A program made the position numbers and the translations under genes. Below the pieces are notes generated by a model. The model was not told the origin of the DNA. It saw only the letters and a program-made list of their open reading frames with translations, and did no database searches. Positions 8,371-16,403 of a DNA stretch of 64,000 nt are shown here, piece by piece; positions within the stretch are counted from its first letter, which is position 1, and each line of letters begins with the position of its first letter. Source of the stretch: Streptomyces sp. NBC_01381 (GTDB lineage: Bacteria; Actinomycetota; Actinomycetes; Streptomycetales; Streptomycetaceae); NCBI RefSeq assembly GCF_026340305.1, contig NZ_JAPEPI010000001.1, forward strand, positions 3,720,001 to 3,784,000. Reading direction: 5' to 3'.

Positions 8371-9347
8371 AGCGTGCTCCAGTCCTGATCGGGGTAGCGG
8401 TGCACGGGCGCCGACACATCGTCGAGCGCCTGGCAGATCTCGTCAGGAAGACTAAGGGTCTCCACTGACAAAGCGGCCGTGAGCTGCTGCGCGTTGCGCG
8501 CGCCGACGATCGGCGCGGTCACTCCGGGGCGGTCGCGCACCCAGGCGAGGGCGACTTGGAGGGGCGTCGCGGCGAGGCCGTCCGCCGCCGTGGCGACCGC
8601 GTCGACGATGCGGCTCGCGGCGTCGTCGAGATACGGCGCGACGAACGGTGCGAGATGTTCGGAGCCGCCGCGCGAGTCGGCGGGAGTGGAGTGCCGGTAC
8701 TTGCCGGTGAGCACCCCGCGCCCCAGCGGCGACGACGGCAGCAGGCCCACCCCCAGGTCCTGCGCGGCGGGCAGCACTTCGCGCTCGATGCCGCGCTGCA
8801 GCAGGGAGTACTCCATCTGCGTACTGGCCAGGCGGGTGCGGGTGCCCGGCGCCGCGAGCTGCCATGTCGCCGCCTTGGCGAGCTGCCAGCCGGAGAAGTT
8901 CGAGATGCCCGCATAGCGCGCGCGGCCGCTGCTGACGGCGATGTCCAGGGCCTGGAGCGTCTCGTCGAGCGGTGTGGCGGGGTCGAAGGCGTGCACCTGC
9001 CACAGGTCGACGTGGTCCGTGCCGAGCCGGGCGAGCGAAGCGTCGAGCGCGGAGAGCAGATGGCCCCGCGAGCCGTCGAAGCGTCGCTCCGGGTCGGGGA
9101 CGCTGCCCGCCTTGGTGGCGATGACCAGGTCACGCCGCGGCACGAGCCGTTCTATGAGCCTGCCGAGCAGATACTCGGCCTCCCCGTCGCCGTACACATC
9201 CGCCGTGTCGACGAGGCTGCCGCCCGCTTCCCAGAACACCTTCAACAGGTCGGCGGCGTCGCTCTCGTCGGTATGCCCCCAGGTGAGGGTGCCGAGTCCG
9301 ATCCGGGACACGCGAAGGCCGGTACGGCCGAGATGCCTCTGCTCCAT
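8367..9347 (-). CDS. Aldo/keto reductase
   Basis: 326 residues, TIM-barrel AKR. Catalytic tetrad in context: Asp and Tyr in LVDTADVYG, Lys in VIATKAG, His in LWQVHAFD. NADPH-binding C-terminal motifs are present, including IVGARNAQQL. Such enzymes reduce aldehydes or ketones with NADPH; substrate unknown. ATG 9347 (MEQRHLGRTGLRVS) is chosen because family members begin there; an upstream in-frame start adds an Ala/Pro-rich stretch without homology. It is first in a two-gene unit with the RecD-like gene and divergent from the LLM gene. Confidence 0.88.
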   Translation of the reverse strand: MEQRHLGRTGLRVSRIGLGTLTWGHTDESDAADLLKVFWEAGGSLVDTADVYGDGEAEYLLGRLIERLVPRRDLVIATKAGSVPDPERRFDGSRGHLLSALDASLARLGTDHVDLWQVHAFDPATPLDETLQALDIAVSSGRARYAGISNFSGWQLAKAATWQLAAPGTRTRLASTQMEYSLLQRGIEREVLPAAQDLGVGLLPSSPLGRGVLTGKYRHSTPADSRGGSEHLAPFVAPYLDDAASRIVDAVATAADGLAATPLQVALAWVRDRPGVTAPIVGARNAQQLTAALSVETLSLPDEICQALDDVSAPVHRYPDQDWSTL

Positions 9348-9439
9348 GGGCGCTGAGATTACTGGCCGGGCCCCCGCGGCGGGTGGGGCTGTGGGCAAAC
9401 CGGCGCCTGTGGACAACTCCGCCACCCGTCCGCCCGCCC

Positions 9440-9499
9440 CTGACGGCCCTCACCGGCACGCGCTACAGTCCCCGGCACAGGGACGTTACTGCGCAGTAA
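9440..9499 (+). promoter_or_regulatory. Candidate promoter and operator for the LLM gene
   Basis: CTGACG (9440-9445), an 18-base spacer and TACAGT (9464-9469) form a plausible housekeeping promoter. The perfect palindrome TTACTGCGCAGTAA (9486-9499) lies just downstream of the predicted start of transcription, a good position for a repressor site. Confidence 0.5.
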
Positions 9500-9511
9500 G
9501 GGGATTCGGCC

Positions 9512-10561
9512 ATGCAGCTCGGGATCAACCTCGGCTACTGGGGCGCGGGAATGGACGGCGACAATCTCGCCGTCGCCAAGGAGGCCGACAAGCTCGGCTA
9601 CGCGGTCTGCTGGGCCGCCGAGGCGTACGGCTCGGACGCCGCGACGGTGCTGTCCTGGGTGGCCGCACAGACCGAACGTATCGACATCGGATCCGCGATC
9701 TTCCAGATCCCGGCCCGGCAGCCCGCGATGACCGCCATGACGGCCGCCACGCTCGACTCGCTCTCCGGCGGCCGCTTCCGCCTGGGCCTCGGTGTCTCCG
9801 GACCGCAGGTGTCCGAGGGCTGGTACGGCGTCAGGTTCGACAAGCCGCTCGCCCGCACCCGTGAGTACGTCGAGATCGTCCGCAAGGCGATGACGCGCGA
9901 GCGTCTCTCCTACGAGGGCGAGCACTGGACGCTGCCGCTGCCGGAAGGCCCCGGCAAGCCCCTCAAGCTCACCGTCCACCCGCAGCGCGAGCACATCCCC
10001 CTGTACATCGCGGCGATCGGCCCCAAGAACCTGGAGCAGACCGGCGAGATCGCCGATGGCGCCCTGTTGATCTTCCCTGCGGCCGAGCACCTGGAGGAGA
10101 CCGCGATCCGCCACCTGCGCGCCGGGCGCGAGAAGGCGGGCAAGACCATGGACGGCTTCGACATCGTCCCGACGCTGCCGCTCGCGGTCGGCGACGACGT
10201 GCCCGGCCTCGCCGACATGTTCCGCCCCTACACCGCCCTCTACGTGGGCGGCATGGGCAGCCGCAAGCAGAACTTCTACAACCAGCTCGCCCAGCGCATG
10301 GGCTACGAGAAGGAAGCCGCCGCGATCCAGGACAAGTACCTGTCCGGCGACAAGGACGGCGCTGCGGCCGCGGTGCCGCACGAGCTGATCGACTCGACCA
10401 CGCTGCTCGGCTCAGTGGACCGCATCGCCGAGCGGATGCAGGCCTACGCGGCGGCCGGCGTCACCACCCTCACGCTGTCCCCGGCGGGCTTCACCCTGGA
10501 AGAGCGGATCAAGGCCCTGCGCGCGGGCACGGAAGCACTGGAGCGCGCCGGACTGGCGTAA
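9512..10561 (+). CDS. LLM-class F420-dependent oxidoreductase
   Basis: 349 residues with a luciferase-like barrel: N-terminal MQLGINLGYWG, LDSLSGGRFRLGLGVSG and IADGALLIFP. These fit the F420-dependent LLM group (methylene-H4MPT-reductase/FGD relatives) common in mycothiol-containing actinobacteria. Substrate unknown. AAGGGGA lies ahead of the ATG. It is monocistronic; a hairpin follows the stop. Confidence 0.85.
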   Translation: MQLGINLGYWGAGMDGDNLAVAKEADKLGYAVCWAAEAYGSDAATVLSWVAAQTERIDIGSAIFQIPARQPAMTAMTAATLDSLSGGRFRLGLGVSGPQVSEGWYGVRFDKPLARTREYVEIVRKAMTRERLSYEGEHWTLPLPEGPGKPLKLTVHPQREHIPLYIAAIGPKNLEQTGEIADGALLIFPAAEHLEETAIRHLRAGREKAGKTMDGFDIVPTLPLAVGDDVPGLADMFRPYTALYVGGMGSRKQNFYNQLAQRMGYEKEAAAIQDKYLSGDKDGAAAAVPHELIDSTTLLGSVDRIAERMQAYAAAGVTTLTLSPAGFTLEERIKALRAGTEALERAGLA

Positions 10562-10582
10562 GGGGGAGGGGGAAAGTTTCTG

Positions 10583-10624
10583 CGGCCGTGGTGGGGGCTC
10601 GGGGGGTCTTCCCCGCCACGGCCG
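10583..10624 (+). terminator. Hairpin terminator after LLM gene
   Basis: CGGCCGTGG (10583-10591) pairs with CCACGGCCG (10616-10624), extended by a GGGG/CCCC block across one T-G wobble. It begins 21 bases after the stop codon. Confidence 0.7.
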
Positions 10625-10788
10625 TCACGGGGAACAACGCGCCGTGGAGCCCGTCGGTTACGGCCTGGTCCGGCCTTGACCGTCCTCCGTTTGGCGGAGC
10701 GGCCTCGTACCCCTGTTGCCCGGAGGTCGACATCGCCTTTGACTAGTTCTTTGCGGACGTCCGCGCGGAGGGCATGGAGGTGCCACTG

Positions 10789-11577
10789 ATGCTTTCGGCC
10801 AAGAGTGTCTTCGACGAGATCCTCGACAACGACGAGTCGTTCCGGCTGTTCTGCTCCATCGCGGCCAGCGGCGAGTCGCAGGGTGGCTGGGAGAACGGGC
10901 GCATCGCGGAGCTGATCCCCGCGAGCGAGCGCGCCCTGGCACCCAAGGTGGTCCGGCACGGCGCCGACGAGGACAAGCACGGGCGGATCTTCAACGCGCT
11001 GATGCGCAAGCGCGGCCTCGAACCGGTCGAGGTCCCGCACGAGACCGACTACACGATGCTTCTGGAGAAGCACGGCATCGGCCTCGCGCACGAGCAGCTG
11101 AAGGCCGACGAGCCGCTGACCGTGCAGGACATCGTCACGTACCTCGCGCACAGCAGGGTCACCGAACAGCGCGCCTCCGAGCAGATGCGGCTGCTGCGCA
11201 AGTACTTCTCCGACCACCCCGACATCGGCCGCGCGGTCAAGATGATCTCGAACGACGAGGACAACCATCTGGCGTACTGCCACGAGGAGTTGCTCCGCTT
11301 TGCCCACGCCGGGCACGGCCGTGCCATCCAGCGCACCCTGCGCGAGTGCGCGCTCGCCGAGATCCGCGTCTACCGCGACGTCAGCCTCGCCGTGATGGAC
11401 CACATGGGGCGCATCTTGGGCTGGCCGAAGGCCAAGTCGGCGGTGCTCGCCGCGGGCATCCACGGCGTGTACGCGTACGAACGTCTTGGCGGCTGGCGGC
11501 GGATGGTGTCCCTGGAGATGCCCGAGCGGCGTGACGCGCTGGGCGGGCCCGCCACCTCGGCGCCCGAGTTCGCCTGA
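10789..11577 (+). CDS. Ferritin-like domain protein
   Basis: 262 residues, largely helical, with repeated Glu and ExxH signatures of a di-iron four-helix bundle (RHGADEDKHGRIF, SNDEDNHLAYCHEELL). Widespread in actinobacteria; reaction unknown, possibly iron or oxidant handling. Two ATGs compete (10774, 10789). GGAGG at 10776-10780 sits 8 bases before the second ATG and overlaps the first, so 10789 is favoured. No operon partner; the converging corA gene ends 19 bases away. Confidence 0.75.
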   Translation: MLSAKSVFDEILDNDESFRLFCSIAASGESQGGWENGRIAELIPASERALAPKVVRHGADEDKHGRIFNALMRKRGLEPVEVPHETDYTMLLEKHGIGLAHEQLKADEPLTVQDIVTYLAHSRVTEQRASEQMRLLRKYFSDHPDIGRAVKMISNDEDNHLAYCHEELLRFAHAGHGRAIQRTLRECALAEIRVYRDVSLAVMDHMGRILGWPKAKSAVLAAGIHGVYAYERLGGWRRMVSLEMPERRDALGGPATSAPEFA

Positions 11578-11595
11578 CCGCGGCCGCGGCCGCCC

Positions 11596-12603
11596 CTAGA
11601 GCCAGTCGCGGCTCTTGAACATCCGGTAGAGGAACACTTCGAGCGCCGCCATCAGCAGGATCACGGCCGGGTACGCCCACACCCAGTGCAGCTCGGGCAT
11701 GTGGTCGAAGTTCATGCCGTAGACCCCCGCGAGCATCGTGGGGACCGCGACCATCGCCGCCCACGCCGAGATCTTCCGCATGTCGTCGTTCTGTCGCACG
11801 CTCATCTGCGCCAGATGCGCGGAGAGGATGTCGGACACCAGACGGTCGAGGCTGTCCACCGAGTCGTTCACCCGCGTCAGATGGTCGCTGACGTCCCGGA
11901 AGAACGGCCGGGCCGTGTCGTCCACGAACGGCACGTCGGGCGCGAAAGGGCCTACTCCGGAGAGGCGCATCATGGGCATCGCCAACGGTCCCGTGGCCCG
12001 GCGGAACTCGACGATCTGACGCTTGAACGTGTAGATCCGCGACGCCGAGTTGCGGGTGCCGCCGCGGTCCGGCGAGAAGACCTCCGTCTCCAGGACCTCC
12101 AGGTCCGTCTGCAGCTCGCCCGCCACGTCCAAGTAGTGGTCGACCGTGGCGTCGGCGATCGCGTACAGGACGGACGTCGGGCCGTGCCTGAGCACCTCGG
12201 GGTCCGCCTCCATGCGATGGCGTACGGCCGCGAGCGGTGACCCCTCGCCGTGCCGGACGGTCACCACGAAGGAGTCGCCGATGAAGACCATGATCTCGCC
12301 GGACGAGACGACGTCGCTCTCCGGCTCGTACACCACCGGCTTCAGGACCACGAAGAGCGAGTCGTCGAAGACTTCGAGCTTGGGCCGCTGATGCGCCTTC
12401 AGGGCGTCCTCCACCGCCAGCGGATGCAGCCCGAACTCCTCGCTGACCTGGTCGAACTCCGGCTCCGTCGGCTCGTACAGACCGATCCAGACGAACGCGT
12501 CGCCGGTGGCGCGCGCCTCGGCGAGCGCGTCCGAGAAGTGGCCGGAGCACTCGGTCCTTCGCCCGTCGCGGTACAGCGCACAGTCCACGATCACGGAGCG
12601 CAT
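11596..12603 (-). CDS. corA: CorA-type magnesium/cobalt transporter
   Basis: 335 residues. Large acidic cytoplasmic N-terminal domain, then a long stalk helix and two C-terminal membrane helices. The diagnostic YGMNF motif lies at the first helix end, with MPEL in the pore loop. CorA forms a pentameric channel for Mg2+ (also Co2+/Ni2+) in the cytoplasmic membrane. ATG 12603 (MRSVIVDCALYRDG) is preferred over an earlier in-frame ATG because GGAGG is well spaced ahead of it. Divergent from the phosphatase gene, with a 53-bp intergenic region. Confidence 0.92.
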   Translation of the reverse strand: MRSVIVDCALYRDGRRTECSGHFSDALAEARATGDAFVWIGLYEPTEPEFDQVSEEFGLHPLAVEDALKAHQRPKLEVFDDSLFVVLKPVVYEPESDVVSSGEIMVFIGDSFVVTVRHGEGSPLAAVRHRMEADPEVLRHGPTSVLYAIADATVDHYLDVAGELQTDLEVLETEVFSPDRGGTRNSASRIYTFKRQIVEFRRATGPLAMPMMRLSGVGPFAPDVPFVDDTARPFFRDVSDHLTRVNDSVDSLDRLVSDILSAHLAQMSVRQNDDMRKISAWAAMVAVPTMLAGVYGMNFDHMPELHWVWAYPAVILLMAALEVFLYRMFKSRDWL

Positions 12604-12656
12604 TCTTCCGAACCTCCGCTCGGGGCGCACCCCGTCGGCGGCTTAGGCTGGCCCGC

Positions 12657-13343
12657 ATGCCCACGCTGATCCTCGTCCGGCACGGACGATCCACCGCCAA
12701 CACCGCGGGCCTGCTCGCCGGGTGGACCCCCGGCGTGGCCCTGGACGAGCGCGGCGCCGCGCAGGCCGCCGCGCTCCCCGGACGCCTCGCGGACCTGCCG
12801 CTCGCCGAAGTCGTCACGAGCCCGCTGCAGCGCTGCCAGGAGACCGTCGCACCGCTGCTCGCCGCGCGGCCGGGACTGCGGTCGCACACCGACGACCGCA
12901 TCGGGGAGTGCCACTACGGAGACTGGTCGGGCCGCAAGCTCGCCGAGCTGTCCGACGAACCGCTCATGGAGGTCGTGCAGCAGCATCCGTCGGCGGCCGC
13001 CTTCCCCGGCGGCGAGTCCATGCGGGCCATGCAGACGCGCGCCGCCGAGGCGGTACGCGAGTGGAACGCGCGCGTGGAGCGCGATCACGGCGCGGACGCG
13101 GTGTATCTGATGTGCTCGCACGGCGACATCATCAAGTCCCTGATCGCCGACGCCATCGGGCTCCACCTCGACCTCTTCCAGCGCATCTCCGTAGAGCCCT
13201 GTTCCGTCACCGCCATCCGGTACACACGCCTTCGCCCGTTCCTCGTACGTCTGGGCGACACCGGTGACTTCGGGTCGCTCGCGCCCCGCGAGGCGCCCGC
13301 CGGGGGCGACGCGGCGGTGGGTGGCGATGCGGGAGCACCGTGA
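12657..13343 (+). CDS. Histidine phosphatase / phosphoglycerate-mutase-like protein (MSMEG_4193 type)
   Basis: 228 residues. LVRHGRSTAN holds the phospho-accepting His and Arg, GECHYGDWSG the acid residue region, and CSHGDIIK the second catalytic His. Actinobacterial members of this branch are of unassigned substrate; phosphatase activity on a small phosphoester is most likely. It starts a tight cluster with the DUF3090 and SCO1664-family genes, a combination repeatedly seen in actinobacteria. Confidence 0.85.
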   Translation: MPTLILVRHGRSTANTAGLLAGWTPGVALDERGAAQAAALPGRLADLPLAEVVTSPLQRCQETVAPLLAARPGLRSHTDDRIGECHYGDWSGRKLAELSDEPLMEVVQQHPSAAAFPGGESMRAMQTRAAEAVREWNARVERDHGADAVYLMCSHGDIIKSLIADAIGLHLDLFQRISVEPCSVTAIRYTRLRPFLVRLGDTGDFGSLAPREAPAGGDAAVGGDAGAP

Positions 13344-13424
13344 TCGTCCGCCGCAGTAGGGTGCAGAGGTCACGCCGCACCACCGCAAGTGATCCATCGC
13401 AGTCGATCCCAATGGAGACAGGAC

Positions 13425-14015
13425 GTGTCGCGTCAGGTGTTCCTCTACGACCCGCCGGAACGCTTCGTGGCCGGAACGGTCGGGCTCCCCGGTCGGCGTA
13501 CCTTCTTCCTCCAGGCCACCGCCGGAGCCCGGGTGACCAGCGTCGCCCTGGAGAAGACCCAAGTGGCCGCGCTCGCCGAACGCATGGAGGAGCTGCTCGA
13601 CGAGGTCGTGCGCCGCAGCGGCGGCAACGCCCCTGTGCCGGCCGTCGCGCCCAGCGAGGTCAGTGACAGCGCGCCCCTGGACTCGCCCGTCGAGGAGGAG
13701 TTCCGGGTCGGCACGATGGCGCTCGCCTGGGACGGCGACGAGGAGCGGATGATCGTCGAGGCGCAGGCTCTGGTGGAGCTGGACGCTGAATCGGACGAGG
13801 ATCTCGCCGAGGCCGAGGAAAGGCTTCTGCAGGACGAGGAGAACGGGCCGCCGATGCTGCGCGTCCGGCTCACCGGCGCGCAGGCCCGTGCCTTCGCCAA
13901 GCGCGCCCTCGACGTCGTGAACGCGGGGCGGCCGCCGTGCCCGCTGTGCAGCCTGCCGCTCGACCCGGAAGGACACGTATGCCCGCGCCAGAACGGATAC
14001 CGGCGGGGCGCGTGA
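13425..14015 (+). CDS. DUF3090 family protein
   Basis: 196 residues. GTG start is preceded by GGAG seven bases upstream and gives MSRQVFLYDPPERFVAGTVG, the conserved N-terminus. The C-terminal PPCPLCSLPLDPEGHVCPRQNGY is a four-Cys treble-clef-like element that may bind zinc. Function unknown. The stop overlaps the GTG of the next gene (GTGA), so it is coupled to the SCO1664-family protein. Confidence 0.88.
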   Translation: MSRQVFLYDPPERFVAGTVGLPGRRTFFLQATAGARVTSVALEKTQVAALAERMEELLDEVVRRSGGNAPVPAVAPSEVSDSAPLDSPVEEEFRVGTMALAWDGDEERMIVEAQALVELDAESDEDLAEAEERLLQDEENGPPMLRVRLTGAQARAFAKRALDVVNAGRPPCPLCSLPLDPEGHVCPRQNGYRRGA

Positions 14016-14827
14016 GTCCGGCCTCCGGCGCCGACGCCATGGAGCTGCTCACCCGCGGGGAGCTGACCGTGCGCGGGCAGATCCGGGAGGCGTCGAACGC
14101 GGTGCTGTACTGCACGGTCGCGTACGAGGGCGAGACGGCGGCCTGCGTCTACAAGCCCGTCGCCGGGGAGCGGCCCCTGTGGGACTTTCCCGACGGGACC
14201 CTCGCGCAGCGCGAGGTGGCGGCGTACGAGGTCTCCGAGGCGACGGGGTGGGGTCTTGTGCCGCCGACCGTCCTGCGGGACGGGCCGCACGGCGAGGGCA
14301 TGTGCCAGCTGTGGATCGAGGGCTCCGAGGCGGAGGCCGACTCCGCGGAGCTGCTTGCCCTCGTCGAGGGCGAGGAGCCGGGGGAGGGCTGGAAGGCGAT
14401 CGGGTTCGCCGATGTGGGGGAGGGGCGGACCGCGCTGCTCGTCCACGCGGACGATGTGCGGCTGCGGCGGCTTGCCGTGCTCGACGCGGTGATCAACAAC
14501 GCGGATCGCAAGGGCGGGCATCTGCTGGTCGCTTCCGGGGGGCGGTTGTACGGGATCGACCACGGGGTCACGTTCAACGCCGAGGACAAGCTGCGGACGC
14601 TGTTGTGGGGGTGGGCGGGGGAGCCGCTGGCCGCCGAGGCGGTGGAGATTCTCCGCTCCCTGCGGGGCGCGCTGGAGGCGACTCAGCCGCTGTGCCTCCG
14701 GCTGGGCAAGCTGATCACTGGGGCTGAGGTGGACGCGCTCCGCGCGCGGGTGGACGCCTTGCTGGCCTCTGGCCTGTATCCCGCGCCGAGCGGGGAGTGG
14801 CCGGCGATTCCCTGGCCCCCGGTCTGA
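14012..14827 (+). CDS. SCO1664 family protein (kinase-like fold)
   Basis: 271 residues. Matches the actinobacterial family named for SCO1664 (TIGR03843): VYKPVAGERPLWDFPDGTLAQREVAAY resembles the beta3/alphaC part of a PI3/4-kinase or HipA-like fold. NNADRKGGHLL and YGIDHGVTFN match the catalytic loop (D-x-x-x-x-N-like) and metal-binding Asp. Phosphotransfer is plausible but unproven. GTG 14012, overlapping the previous stop, is chosen; an in-frame ATG at 13979 is an alternative. A strong hairpin follows at 14866. Confidence 0.85.
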   Translation: MSPASGADAMELLTRGELTVRGQIREASNAVLYCTVAYEGETAACVYKPVAGERPLWDFPDGTLAQREVAAYEVSEATGWGLVPPTVLRDGPHGEGMCQLWIEGSEAEADSAELLALVEGEEPGEGWKAIGFADVGEGRTALLVHADDVRLRRLAVLDAVINNADRKGGHLLVASGGRLYGIDHGVTFNAEDKLRTLLWGWAGEPLAAEAVEILRSLRGALEATQPLCLRLGKLITGAEVDALRARVDALLASGLYPAPSGEWPAIPWPPV

Positions 14828-14865
14828 TCCCCCTGCCCTTCGTCTGCGGGCCGTCTCCGAGCTGT

Positions 14866-14906
14866 CCCGCCGCTCCGCGGCGGGGAGGTCGCCGCGGAGC
14901 GGCGGG
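14866..14906 (+). terminator. Hairpin terminator after SCO1664-family gene
   Basis: Perfect 17-bp stem (14866-14882 with 14890-14906) and a 7-base loop. It closes the phosphatase, DUF3090, SCO1664-family operon and separates it from mshC. No U-tract, as usual in Streptomyces. Confidence 0.8.
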
Positions 14907-15062
14907 GTGCCCGTGGTGCGGGGTAATCGGGTGGGTGGGAGGGAAAGATCCGCCGCGCAGCGGCGGTGCAGTCGGCCCGCAGAGGCGCCTCCGCCGGCGA
15001 AGGCCCGGATAAACCTTGATCCCCGCTCGTATACGGATGGCCCGTCCGGTTAGGCTCATGGC

Positions 15063-16292
15063 ATGCATGCCTGGCCCGCTTCTGAGGTCCCCGCCCTTCC
15101 TGGCAAGGGCCGCGACCTCCGGATCCACGACACCGCGACCGGCGGTCTTGTCACCCTTGACCCCGGTCCCGTCGCCCGTATCTACGTCTGCGGCATCACT
15201 CCGTACGACGCGACCCACATGGGTCACGCGGCGACCTACAACGCGTTCGACCTTGTGCAGCGCGTGTGGCTCGACACCAAGCGGCAGGTTCATTACGTCC
15301 AGAACGTGACCGACGTGGACGACCCGCTCCTCGAACGCGCGAACCGCGACGGCAAGGACTGGGTCGAGCTCGCCGAGGGCGAGACCGCGCTGTTCCGCGA
15401 GGACATGACCGCGCTGCGGCTCCTGCCGCCCCAGCACTACATCGGAGCCGTCGAGGCGATACCCGGCATCGTGCCGCTCGTCGAACGGCTCCGTGACATG
15501 GGCGCGGCCTATGAGCTGGAGGGGGACGTCTACTTCTCCGTCGAGTCCGACGCCCACTTCGGCGAGGTCTCCGGCCTCGACCGTGCCGCGATGAAACTGC
15601 TCTCCGCCGAGCGCGGCGGCGACCCGGAGCGCCCCGGCAAGAAGGACCCGCTCGACCCGATGCTCTGGATGGCCGCCCGTGAGGGCGAGCCGAGCTGGGA
15701 CGGGGCCTCGCTCGGCCGCGGCCGGCCCGGCTGGCACATCGAGTGTGTGGCCATCGCCCTCGACCACCTGGGGATGGGCTTCGACGTGCAGGGCGGCGGA
15801 TCGGATCTCGCCTTCCCGCACCACGAGATGGGCGCCTCGCACGCGCAGGTCCTGACCGGCGAGCACCCGTTCGCCAAGGCGTACGTGCACGCCGGCATGG
15901 TCGCCCTGGACGGCGCGAAGATGTCCAAGTCCAAGGGCAACCTCGTCTTCGTGTCGAAGCTGCGGCGGGACGGGACCGACCCGGCCGCCATCCGCCTCTC
16001 CCTGCTCGCGCACCACTACCGCGCGGACTGGGAGTGGACCGACGACGTCCTGCGGGACGCCGTCGAGCGCCTCGGGCGCTGGCGCGCCGCCGTCTCCCGC
16101 CCCGACGGGCCGTCGGCCGACGCGCTGGTCGAGGAGATCCGCGAGGCCCTCGCGAACGACCTGGACGCACCGACGGCGCTCGCCGCCGTCGACCGCTGGG
16201 CCGCCCGCCAGGACGCCGACGGCGGTACGGACGAGGGCGCCCCCGGCGTCGTATCGCGTGCCGTCGACGCACTGCTTGGCGTGGCCCTGTAA
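15063..16292 (+). CDS. mshC: Mycothiol ligase MshC (cysteine:GlcN-Ins ligase)
   Basis: 409 residues, the typical MshC length and shorter than CysS. It activates cysteine with ATP and ligates it to 1-D-myo-inosityl-glucosaminide in mycothiol biosynthesis. The class I synthetase signatures are present: THMGHA (HIGH-type) and KMSKSKGN (KMSKS). Zinc ligands are expected in YVCGITPYD, HIECV and HHEMG; the anticodon-binding domain of CysS is lacking. No good Shine-Dalgarno; a possible -10 (TAGGCT, 15051-15056) ends six bases before the ATG, so it may be leaderless. S. coelicolor mshC is SCO1663, in keeping with local synteny. Confidence 0.95.
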   Translation: MHAWPASEVPALPGKGRDLRIHDTATGGLVTLDPGPVARIYVCGITPYDATHMGHAATYNAFDLVQRVWLDTKRQVHYVQNVTDVDDPLLERANRDGKDWVELAEGETALFREDMTALRLLPPQHYIGAVEAIPGIVPLVERLRDMGAAYELEGDVYFSVESDAHFGEVSGLDRAAMKLLSAERGGDPERPGKKDPLDPMLWMAAREGEPSWDGASLGRGRPGWHIECVAIALDHLGMGFDVQGGGSDLAFPHHEMGASHAQVLTGEHPFAKAYVHAGMVALDGAKMSKSKGNLVFVSKLRRDGTDPAAIRLSLLAHHYRADWEWTDDVLRDAVERLGRWRAAVSRPDGPSADALVEEIREALANDLDAPTALAAVDRWAARQDADGGTDEGAPGVVSRAVDALLGVAL

Positions 16293-16325
16293 ACCACCGG
16301 GTCACCTGATCACCGGTTTCATCGC

Positions 16326-16358
16326 ATGGGCCGCTCCGGAAATCCAGGAGCGGCCCAT
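16326..16358 (+). terminator. Hairpin terminator after mshC
   Basis: ATGGGCCGCTCC (16326-16337) and GGAGCGGCCCAT (16347-16358), a perfect 12-bp stem with a 9-base loop, 34 bases after the mshC stop. Confidence 0.8.
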
Positions 16359-16403
16359 CAAAGTCCATGGCCGCGGCGGCCGTTGAAGCGCTAGACCTCC
16401 GCC

